The notes beneath the pieces are model-generated. The model did not search any database. It was not told the DNA's origin and was given only the letters and a program-made list of their open reading frames with translations. The position numbers were made by a program, and so were the translations under genes. 5,005 bases of DNA from Kangiellaceae bacterium (GTDB lineage: Bacteria; Pseudomonadota; Gammaproteobacteria; Enterobacterales; Kangiellaceae), in assembly GCA_030590405.1 (NCBI GenBank), contig JAUUYO010000232.1, positions 1 through 5,005 on the forward strand, given 5' to 3'. Positions within the stretch are counted from its first letter, which is position 1. Every line of letters starts with the position of its first letter. Below, in pieces: positions 1 through 4,973 of the stretch.

Positions 1-581
1 AATCAAGTATTTTATTTTTTACCCAGACCACCAGTTTCTACCGCGATGATGGTCAACAAAAACCCTTAGAGGAAAAAACCTTGTTTGCCTTTAAAGATCA
101 ACAGCGAATATACAGTTGGAAAAACCGCACCTTTTTTAACTATGATTATTTTTCTGTTTTGATCAGAGATATGCCGATCGATGATGAAACGAGATACGGC
201 ATACTGAAAGATCAGTTGTGCTTGCTACTCAACGGGGTTGATGCCCGAGTCAAGGCGCTGACCATCGAGCGAAGTAATGAATTAAAAGCAGTCACTATGA
301 GAATTGCCGCTGACACTATCGCCAACATGGTGATGGAAATCGAAAATGATAATGTTGAGTTATCTCAAAAATTTGAAAGTATTATCTTAAAAATGGAGGC
401 CAATATTCAGACAGATGTTATTCAATTTAACCTTTTAGAACAAGAAGAAAAAGTGCTGCTCGAACATATTATGCTAGCAATAAAGGAATCTTCATCAGTC
501 TTTGAAACCAGTCTGGAAAAAGAAAAGCAATATAAAGATATTATGAATCGCCTGTTAAAGGATTTGTTGTCTAGCTCTTAA
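1..581 (+). CDS. Unrecognised protein, C-terminal part (5' end outside window)
   Basis: The reading frame is open from the left edge (first full codon at position 3) to TAA at 579-581, giving 192 visible residues with no stop. The gene therefore almost certainly begins outside the window. A TTG at 81 could be read as a start, but the 26 codons before it look equally protein-like and it has no convincing Shine-Dalgarno. Residues about 1-75 look like a compact mixed alpha/beta segment rich in aromatics, with stretches such as QQRIYSWKNRTFFNYDYFSV and IRDMPIDDETRYG. From about residue 75 to the end the sequence is charged and helix-like (many E, K, L, I), suggesting a helical bundle or coiled coil. 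There are no membrane segments and no Cys or His metal motif. I do not recognise the family. The make-up is compatible with the C-terminal part of a cytoplasmic regulatory or signalling protein, but that is a guess. It converges on the M23 gene with 6 bp between stops. Confidence 0.75.
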   Translation, partial: SSILFFTQTTSFYRDDGQQKPLEEKTLFAFKDQQRIYSWKNRTFFNYDYFSVLIRDMPIDDETRYGILKDQLCLLLNGVDARVKALTIERSNELKAVTMRIAADTIANMVMEIENDNVELSQKFESIILKMEANIQTDVIQFNLLEQEEKVLLEHIMLAIKESSSVFETSLEKEKQYKDIMNRLLKDLLSSS

Positions 582-587
582 ACACCC

Positions 588-1520
588 CTAACCTTTACGC
601 CGATTCACATAAGGTGTTGGATTAGTCGGTCGGCCATTTTTGATTACTTCGTAATGAACATGAGCACCCGTTGAACGACCTGTATTGCCCATTTTAGATA
701 TGATTTGTCCTTTCTTAACCACAGCGCCTTTTTCAACGGTGGCTTCTTTATTGTGCCCATATCTGGTCACTAGACCATCGCCATGATTGATTTCAATTAA
801 TAATCCGTACCCAGAACGCTTGCCTACCCAGGATACCACTCCGGCAGCCGTCGCAATCACATTGTCGCCTTCAGAGCCGGCAAAATCGATGCCCGCATGC
901 CAGGCAGGTTTACCGGTGAAAGGATCATTTCTTTCTCCGTAAAAAGAAGAAAGCCAACCTTTGGTGGTTGGTCTGCCAGAAATATAACGCTCCAGCCCCA
1001 TATGCTTATCCATCAACAATGATTCCAACACCTTCAATTGTTGTTCACGAGATTGCAAAGAAATATTCACTTCGTCAAACGATGCATCCAGATCACTGGT
1101 TGAATCGGGCGCAAAAGCTGTTAGCTTTTCAGGTCCACCAATAGCTGGTGAGCTACCGAAACTAAATTCACTGGCATCGATGCCTGAAATGGTCAAAATC
1201 CGCTCACCAGCGGCGTCCAGTCGCCTCACATGCGCCTGAATCATACCCAGCCTTGCCGTTAAAGCATTAATTTGTTGTTGTGAAGACTGTTTGGCGGCTT
1301 CCAGCTCTGCCCATTGATCCTGAATTTCGAGTTGCCAATTATCAATGGTCACTTGCTCTACCTTGGCCGCTTTATCCAGGCCTGTCGCGTAATAGTAACC
1401 ACTTACACCAGCTGCAATAGGCAGGGCAATTAGGAAAAAAGTGATTGTGTATAAAAATCCATTATTTAGTTTGACGCTTCGCATGCCTTGTGAAGATCGT
1501 TTTAATATTGTAATGCTCAT
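588..1520 (-). CDS. M23 family (LytM-type) membrane-anchored metallopeptidase
   Basis: This 310-residue protein has a short basic cytoplasmic N-terminus (residues 1-20, with KRS and RSVK), one membrane segment at about 22-47, a periplasmic helical region likely to form a coiled coil (about 52-110), a low-complexity linker (about 115-185) and a C-terminal LytM/peptidase M23 domain (about 188-303). All expected active-site residues are present. H208 and D212 form the HxxxD motif (HAGID), H256 lies in RYGHN, and H287 and H289 form the HxH motif (HVHYE). By family knowledge H208, D212 and H289 bind zinc, with H256 and H287 catalytic, so it is likely an active peptidoglycan endopeptidase rather than a degenerate EnvC/NlpD-type activator. 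The substrate bond cannot be told from sequence. ATG at 1520 gives a sensible N-in topology; the ribosome site (GAAGACAG) is weak. The neighbouring dciA and lpxC match a conserved gammaproteobacterial locus where this peptidase usually precedes secA. Here the next gene is instead on the opposite strand. Confidence 0.93.
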   Translation of the reverse strand: MSITILKRSSQGMRSVKLNNGFLYTITFFLIALPIAAGVSGYYYATGLDKAAKVEQVTIDNWQLEIQDQWAELEAAKQSSQQQINALTARLGMIQAHVRRLDAAGERILTISGIDASEFSFGSSPAIGGPEKLTAFAPDSTSDLDASFDEVNISLQSREQQLKVLESLLMDKHMGLERYISGRPTTKGWLSSFYGERNDPFTGKPAWHAGIDFAGSEGDNVIATAAGVVSWVGKRSGYGLLIEINHGDGLVTRYGHNKEATVEKGAVVKKGQIISKMGNTGRSTGAHVHYEVIKNGRPTNPTPYVNRRKG

Positions 1521-1551
1521 AGATATTCTGTCTTCAAATTTTTGGTGTGTG

Positions 1552-1580
1552 TTTTTATTTTTATTTGCTTAGCTTCTCAA
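1552..1580 (-). promoter_or_regulatory. Candidate sigma70-type promoter for the M23 gene
   Basis: On the minus strand a -35-like TTGAGA (1575-1580) and a -10-like TAAAAA (1552-1557) are separated by 17 bases. This would place the transcript start near 1545, about 25 nt before the M23 start codon. The -35 matches 5 of 6 consensus bases and the -10 matches 4 of 6. The AT-rich setting makes chance matches likely, so this is only a candidate. Confidence 0.3.
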
Positions 1581-1605
1581 CATCCTTCAAAATGGATGGT
1601 AGAAT
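1577..1605 (+). promoter_or_regulatory. Candidate sigma70-type promoter for dciA
   Basis: On the plus strand TCAACA (1577-1582, 4 of 6 matches to -35) is followed after 17 bases by TAGAAT (1600-1605, 5 of 6 matches to -10). Transcription would start around 1612, just before the palindromic repeat, so the repeat would lie in the 5' leader of the dciA mRNA. The -35 box overlaps that of the candidate divergent M23 promoter. Confidence 0.35.
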
Positions 1606-1620
1606 TCTGTTGTGTAACAC

Positions 1621-1716
1621 TGTCATTGCGAGGAGCTTGCGACGCGGCAATCTCCATCGGTTTGGGCATCACTCACTTTTCAGGAGATTGCCGCGTCGTA
1701 CCTCCTCGCAATGACA
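1621..1716. repeat. Interspersed palindromic repeat (REP/RPE-like) in the dciA leader
   Basis: The left arm (1621-1655) and right arm (1683-1716) are inverted copies. The outer 15 bases (TGTCATTGCGAGGAG) and inner 15 bases (GACGCGGCAATCTCC) match perfectly, separated by an unmatched 5/4-base bulge. The loop is 27 bases (1656-1682). The arms are clearly more GC-rich than the AT-rich flanks. From memory, sequences beginning TGTCATTGCGAGGAGC recur as dispersed palindromes in many unrelated bacterial genomes, which suggests a mobile or self-spreading repeat family; I could not search to confirm this. It encodes no protein. As RNA it would form a stable hairpin ending 10 nt before the dciA start codon. 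Confidence 0.85.
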
Positions 1717-1726
1717 GAAAGTACCC

Positions 1727-2032
1727 ATGGCTGCAAAAAGACCGCAAACAATAAACAAGTTAATCAATCAACCGCAAGGTGATATTAAGGCCTTGATGGA
1801 TCAATTAACTAAAATCCGAACTATTAACAATAACTTACATCAGACTATTAATCCATTACTTTCACAACATTGTCGTGTGGTTAATATCCGTAAAAACACT
1901 TTAGTTATCGCGGCGGATAGTCCGGCCTGGGCAAATAAACTCCGTTTTCAAATACCTGACCTCATTTCATACTTTAGACAAAATGGTTTTATTAGCCTCG
2001 CCAACATTGACCTTATCGTCCAACCTAAGTAG
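1727..2032 (+). CDS. dciA: DciA-like DUF721 protein (replicative helicase loader/operator)
   Basis: This 101-residue protein has the DUF721 hallmarks: an N-terminal helical part, then a short beta segment (CRVVNIRKNTLVIAAD, about 49-64) followed by SPAWANKLRFQIPDLI (65-80, with W68). By family knowledge DciA contacts the DnaB replicative helicase and assists its loading in bacteria that lack DnaC. The protein is at the short end for the family and lacks a long C-terminal extension. The ATG at 1727 is the only plausible start, because an in-frame TGA lies at 1712-1714, inside the upstream palindrome. No clear Shine-Dalgarno lies in the 10 bases between the repeat and the ATG (only GAAAG), so initiation may be weak or structure-dependent. 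The gene stands alone on the plus strand, divergent from the M23 gene and convergent with lpxC, an arrangement known from Pseudomonas. Family assignment rests on remembered motifs and synteny. Confidence 0.85.
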   Translation: MAAKRPQTINKLINQPQGDIKALMDQLTKIRTINNNLHQTINPLLSQHCRVVNIRKNTLVIAADSPAWANKLRFQIPDLISYFRQNGFISLANIDLIVQPK

Positions 2033-2047
2033 TTCTTTAGCCAAATT

Positions 2048-2060
2048 TGACAATTTGTCA
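2048..2060. repeat. 13-bp perfect palindrome after dciA
   Basis: TGACAATTTGTCA is a palindrome of two 6-base arms around one central base, 15 bp after the dciA stop codon. It is too short and AT-rich to call a terminator, and no function is evident. Confidence 0.3.
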
Positions 2061-2082
2061 GGATATCCTCTCACTAAAACAC

Positions 2083-2107
2083 AAAAAAACCGAGCGGTGC
2101 TCGGTTT
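2083..2107 (-). terminator. Rho-independent terminator, oriented for lpxC
   Basis: A perfect 9-bp stem (AAACCGAGC at 2087-2095 with GCTCGGTTT at 2099-2107) encloses a 3-base loop. Read on the minus strand, the hairpin is followed by an uninterrupted T run (complement of A2083-2089) and then GTGTTTT, the classical intrinsic terminator form. On the plus strand only three T's close the stem and GATTGCC follows, so any termination of dciA here would be weaker. It lies 191 nt beyond the lpxC stop because a palindromic element sits between them. Confidence 0.8.
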
Positions 2108-2126
2108 GATTGCCTGATTTCAGTGC

Positions 2127-2292
2127 CTAGGAGGCTGTCCGAGAATAGGAAACCTACTACGGAAAAGCTATTTTGGCTAAATTTGTCGGTCATTTTCGTT
2201 AAATAGACTAGCTATTCGTCTCAAATGACCGACAAATCTAACTCAAAATTGCTTTCCCTCGTTACGGTCTCTATTCTCGGACAGCCTCCTAG
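2127..2292. mobile_element. MITE-like palindromic element, no transposase
   Basis: A 22-bp perfect terminal inverted repeat lies at 2127-2148 and 2271-2292. It reads as CTAG followed by GAGGCTGTCCGAGAATAG. If CTAG (2127-2130 and 2289-2292) is a target duplication, the element proper is 158 bp (2131-2288) with 18-bp ends; a TA duplication is equally possible. The interior is also an imperfect palindrome about the same centre (near 2209), with a perfect inner 15-bp pair (ATTTGTCGGTCATTT at 2181-2195 and its complement at 2223-2237). No open reading frame of note is present, so movement would need a transposase elsewhere. A CTAG target fits the YTAR rule of some IS5-family elements, but that family link is inference. 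It ends 6 bp from the lpxC stop codon. Confidence 0.8.
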
Positions 2293-2298
2293 CTTATG

Positions 2299-3213
2299 TT
2301 AAACCGCTAATCCAGGTTTCATAATATAAGAAATTGGCGCAGCCTCATTATCTTCAAATGTGACCACTTCCCATGCTTGTTGATCGGCAATCAGCGCTCT
2401 CAATAACTGATTATTCAGCGCATGACCAGACTTTACTCCAGTAAAAGCACCAACCAGGCTATTACCTAGTAAATACAAATCGCCAATCGCATCTAAAATC
2501 TTATGTTTTACAAATTCATCATCGTAACGTAAACCATCTTCGTTCAGCACTCGGTATTCATCTAAGACGATAGCGTTGTCCATACTGCCACCCTGTACCA
2601 GGTTCTTAGAACGTAAATACTCGATATCATTCATAAAACCGAAAGTTCTGGCTCGGCTAATTTCTTTAACAAAAGAGGTAGCAGAAAAATCAACTTCAGA
2701 GAAGTTAGCACTTTTTTGAAACGCAGGGTGATCAAAATCAATTCCAAAAGAAACTTTAAATCCGTCAAAAGGTTCAAATATGGCTTTCTTGTCACCATCA
2801 GACACTTCAATTCGTTTTTTGATCCGAATAAATTTTTTGGCTTTTTCTTGCTGTTCAACACCAGCAGACTGGAGCAGAAAAACAAAAGGACCGGCACTGC
2901 CGTCCATGATCGGAACCTCTGGGGCAGATACGTCGATAATAGCGTTATCGATACCTAATCCTGCCATAGCGGCCAATAAATGTTCAACCGTTGAGATCCT
3001 GACATCACCGTTAGTCAGACAGGTAGACAGAGAAGTGTCTCCGACGTTTTCTGGTTTTGCCAGAATTTCAACCACAGGATCGAGATCGACCCTGCGAAAA
3101 ATAATACCGGCATCTACCGCAGCAGGACGTAAGGTTAGATAAACTTTTTGGCCAGTGTGTAAACCTACGCCAGTGGCTCGAATGGCGGTTTTCAAGGTAC
3201 GTTGTCTTATCAT
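2299..3213 (-). CDS. lpxC: UDP-3-O-acyl-N-acetylglucosamine deacetylase
   Basis: LpxC is the zinc-dependent cytoplasmic enzyme that deacetylates UDP-3-O-(acyl)-GlcNAc, the committed step of lipid A synthesis. The 304-residue product is close to the usual length and aligns by eye with E. coli LpxC throughout (opening MIRQRTLK, ATGVGLHTG, APEVPIMDGSAGPF, ISRARTFGFM). Active-site residues are present: E77 and H78 (STVEHL), H237 and D241 (HKILD) and H264 (KSGHALNN). By family knowledge H78, H237 and D241 bind zinc, and E77 and H264 act in catalysis. I chose ATG at 3213 over an in-frame TTG at 3231 because a GGAGAAG ribosome site (3223-3229) sits 9 nt before the ATG and the family starts at MIxQRTLK. 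It follows ftsZ on the same strand after an unusually long 489-bp gap, so it may have its own promoter. I see no sign in the sequence of how protein turnover is controlled. Confidence 0.98.
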   Translation of the reverse strand: MIRQRTLKTAIRATGVGLHTGQKVYLTLRPAAVDAGIIFRRVDLDPVVEILAKPENVGDTSLSTCLTNGDVRISTVEHLLAAMAGLGIDNAIIDVSAPEVPIMDGSAGPFVFLLQSAGVEQQEKAKKFIRIKKRIEVSDGDKKAIFEPFDGFKVSFGIDFDHPAFQKSANFSEVDFSATSFVKEISRARTFGFMNDIEYLRSKNLVQGGSMDNAIVLDEYRVLNEDGLRYDDEFVKHKILDAIGDLYLLGNSLVGAFTGVKSGHALNNQLLRALIADQQAWEVVTFEDNEAAPISYIMKPGLAV

Positions 3214-3222
3214 GACAGGGGG

Positions 3223-3229
3223 CTTCTCC
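3223..3229 (-). promoter_or_regulatory. Ribosome binding site fixing the lpxC start
   Basis: GGAGAAG on the minus strand, 9 nt before the ATG at 3213. It overlaps the codons that an upstream TTG start at 3231 would use, which argues against that longer version. Confidence 0.8.
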
Positions 3230-3513
3230 AAAAACGAAATTCAGTTAGGCGCAATATTCCTTTTTGGCTAACACAATTTTTAACTTTTTTCAAACTCTTA
3301 GCAACTCATCGGATGAGCTAGTCAATCAATTTGTGAATATTACCATAAACCAAACAAACATAATATTAAAAGATCGTTCGTTTTTTGAGCAGTCCATCAC
3401 AATAGATTGAAATATCCATTTCGGTTAAGACCTCGTTATCACCCAATTGTGACACTCAATCACTGATTATCTCAAATAAAAAAACGTCGGTAGATCTAGA
3501 AGGAGCCTTTCCT

Positions 3514-3597
3514 TTGAACACAATAAATCAATCTATACTCGAAATCTGTACGCAAAAACAGTTTTGCCCAGCAAACCCAATAGAAGGGGAGTTTTGA
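3514..3597 (+). CDS. Possible 27-residue small ORF with TTG start
   Basis: TTG at 3514 opens a 27-codon frame (N-terminus MNTINQSILE if TTG is read as Met) ending at TGA 3595-3597. It is preceded by AGAAGGAG (3498-3505) with an 8-nt spacer, the best Shine-Dalgarno in this gap. It runs antisense to the ftsZ-lpxC direction. The peptide has two cysteines and an acidic end, and no family I recognise. It could be a small protein, a leader peptide, the relic of a longer gene, or chance. No good promoter is visible upstream. Confidence 0.2.
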   Translation: MNTINQSILEICTQKQFCPANPIEGEF

Positions 3598-3641
3598 GCT
3601 CGCCAGTCAAAACATTGTCAGTCTGTCAATAACCTTCATCT

Positions 3642-3675
3642 CGCCGGGTCAAACCTCAGCGGGCTTGATCCGGCG
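3642..3675. repeat. GC-rich inverted repeat downstream of ftsZ
   Basis: CGCCGGGTCAA (3642-3652) and TTGATCCGGCG (3665-3675) form an 11-bp stem with one non-Watson-Crick position and a 12-base loop, starting 27 bp beyond the ftsZ stop. The odd pair is G-U in a plus-strand transcript and a C-A mismatch in the minus-strand one. No T run follows in the ftsZ direction, so it is not a standard intrinsic terminator. It could protect the ftsZ mRNA 3' end or be a REP-type repeat. Confidence 0.5.
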
Positions 3676-3702
3676 CTATAAATTTCACCACAGCAAGCCG
3701 CT

Positions 3703-4845
3703 TTAATCAGCCTGTTTTCGCAAAAATGCCGGGATATCCAGGTAATCCATATCACTGCCAACCGCTTGCTTAGGTTGAGCCGCTTGCTTGCGTAATACTG
3801 TAGGGCGCTGCAGTTTTGCATAATCATTGCTACCATCAGCCTTTTTAGTGTTATCCACTTTGACCTGAGCAACCGGTTGACTGGCTTGACCAATACCAGT
3901 GGCCACCACTGTGACTCGGATTTCATCTTTAAGTTCAGGGTCGATGGCGGTCCCGATCACCACCGTGGCATCTTCGGCGGCAAAATCTTGTACCACACTG
4001 CCGACTTCCGAAAACTCATCAATACTCATATCTTCGCCGGAGGTAATATTAACCAGAATACCTTTCGCGCCACGCAAATCTACATCTTCCAATAGCGGAC
4101 TGGATACCGCTAATTCAGCAGCCTTAATCGCGCGATCATCACCAGTTCCCACGCCATTACCCATCATGGACATGCCTTTTTCTGACATCACGGTTCTCAC
4201 ATCGGCAAAATCGACGTTGATCAAACCGGGACAAGTCATTAATTCAGCAATTCCCTGCACCGCACCATGTAAAACATCGTTAGCGGCTTTAAACGCTTCG
4301 GTCAATTTTTTGCCTTTCATAACACTTAAAACTTTGTCATTTGGTACGATAATCAAAGAATCAACGTGTTGTCTGAGTTGCTCAATTCCTGATTCTGCTA
4401 CAGCCATGCGCTTTTTCATTTCAAAAAAGAATGGCTTGGTAACCACCGCAACAGTGAGCACTCCCATTTCCTTAGCAATTTCAGCAATCACCGGGGCAGC
4501 CCCGGTACCGGTTCCACCGCCCATCCCCGCAGTGATAAACACCATATCGGTATCCTTAAGGATGTCGACGATCCTTTCTCGGTCTTCTAGAGCCGCCTCA
4601 CGGCCAACTTCAGGATCTGCACCCGCGCCTAATCCCTTAGTGATCTCGCCACCGATCTGGATCGAGGTTCGCACCGAAGAACGATTTAACGCTTGCGCGT
4701 CGGTATTAGCGCAAATAAATTCAACTCCGTCGACGTTAGCTTTCAACATATGCTCCACTGCATTGCCTCCGCCGCCGCCAACACCTATGACTTTGATAAC
4801 GGCATTGTTTCGCACGCTATCCACTAGTTCAAACATATTAGACAT
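3703..4845 (-). CDS. ftsZ: Cell division protein FtsZ (tubulin-like GTPase)
   Basis: FtsZ polymerises with GTP at midcell into the Z ring that recruits the divisome. The 380-residue product carries the glycine-rich N-terminal loop GVGGGGGNAV (21-30), the tubulin signature GGGTGTG (109-115), and the T7 synergy loop NVDFADVRTVM (210-220) with D212 and D215, which complete the GTPase site of the neighbouring subunit. A variable linker (about 323-365) leads to the conserved tail DYLDIPAFLRKQAD (367-380), the known docking site for FtsA and ZipA. ATG at 4845 follows an AAGGGG ribosome site at 6-8 nt. A second ATG at codon 4 (MFEL) resembles the E. coli N-terminus MFEP, but the first is better spaced from the ribosome site. 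ftsA ends 128 bp upstream on the same strand, as expected for the dcw cluster. The sequence appears intact, with no unusual replacement of key residues. Confidence 0.99.
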   Translation of the reverse strand: MSNMFELVDSVRNNAVIKVIGVGGGGGNAVEHMLKANVDGVEFICANTDAQALNRSSVRTSIQIGGEITKGLGAGADPEVGREAALEDRERIVDILKDTDMVFITAGMGGGTGTGAAPVIAEIAKEMGVLTVAVVTKPFFFEMKKRMAVAESGIEQLRQHVDSLIIVPNDKVLSVMKGKKLTEAFKAANDVLHGAVQGIAELMTCPGLINVDFADVRTVMSEKGMSMMGNGVGTGDDRAIKAAELAVSSPLLEDVDLRGAKGILVNITSGEDMSIDEFSEVGSVVQDFAAEDATVVIGTAIDPELKDEIRVTVVATGIGQASQPVAQVKVDNTKKADGSNDYAKLQRPTVLRKQAAQPKQAVGSDMDYLDIPAFLRKQAD

Positions 4846-4874
4846 GATATTCCCCTTCTAGGTTGCTAATATTT

Positions 4875-4890
4875 GTGCAGTCACCTGCAC
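4875..4890. promoter_or_regulatory. Small hairpin in the ftsZ leader
   Basis: GTGCAG (4875-4880) and CTGCAC (4885-4890) pair around a 4-base loop, about 30 nt before the ftsZ start codon. The perfect 6-bp stem with a tight loop stands out in an AT-rich leader. It is followed by another small palindrome (CATTTAAATG). A role in ftsZ translation or mRNA stability is possible but unproven. Confidence 0.35.
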
Positions 4891-4939
4891 CATTTAAATG
4901 AAAAAAATTGTGACATTTCTAAAACTTTATAACTCTAAA

Positions 4940-4968
4940 TTTTTATAACCTTGAGACTCGCCACTCAA
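4940..4968 (-). promoter_or_regulatory. Weak candidate promoter for ftsZ
   Basis: On the minus strand TTGAGT (4963-4968) is followed after 17 bases by TAAAAA (4940-4945), with an overlapping better -10-like TATAAA at 15 bases. It lies directly after the ftsA stop codon. ftsZ promoters in or near ftsA are known in other gammaproteobacteria, but AT-rich sequence makes this match weak evidence. Confidence 0.22.
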
Positions 4969-4973
4969 AAAAA

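Larger units (their letters stand above)
3214..3702. other. Long ftsZ-lpxC intergenic region without a convincing gene
   Basis: The 489 bp between the ftsZ stop and the lpxC start are AT-rich, with no ORF resembling a known protein. They hold a GC-rich inverted repeat just after ftsZ (3642-3675), a tiny plus-strand ORF with a strong ribosome site (3514-3597), and a short palindrome CTCATCGGATGAG (3305-3317) that could be an operator or chance. I found no strong sigma70 promoter for lpxC on the minus strand, only poor -10-like AT patches. I see no tRNA-like or recognisable riboswitch structure. In E. coli the corresponding gap is much shorter. Confidence 0.6.

Noticed and set aside
81..83. TTG at 81 as the true start of the left-edge gene
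   Set aside because: The frame stays open to the window edge with protein-like sequence and no good ribosome site, so the gene is more likely truncated by the window.
1542..1754. Plus-strand 70-codon ORF across the M23-dciA intergenic region
   Set aside because: It runs through the palindromic repeat, overlaps the start of dciA in another frame, has no ribosome site, and its translation looks like no real protein.
2631..3142. Several ORFs of 80-120 codons overlapping lpxC on both strands
   Set aside because: All lie wholly within the intact lpxC coding region in other frames, without ribosome sites or recognisable domains.
3214..3231. Longer lpxC starting at TTG 3231
   Set aside because: The six extra codons contain the ribosome site of the ATG at 3213, and LpxC proteins start at MIxQRTLK.
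3245..3273. GTTAG/CTAAC inverted repeat upstream of lpxC as a regulatory hairpin
   Set aside because: There are only 5 matching pairs around a long AT-rich loop, which is easily explained by chance.
3448..3463. CRP-like half sites TGTGA and TCAC
   Set aside because: The spacing is 7 bases instead of the 6 required by the CRP consensus, and the second half is incomplete.
3636..3926. Minus-strand 96-codon ORF overlapping the 3' end of ftsZ
   Set aside because: It is a frame-shifted shadow of ftsZ, and the ftsZ tail in the proper frame is perfectly conserved.
3899..4861. Long plus-strand ORF of 320 codons opposite ftsZ
   Set aside because: It is the antisense shadow of ftsZ. The low-complexity Ser/Pro/Thr-rich translation is typical of a reverse frame, and the minus-strand gene is unambiguous.
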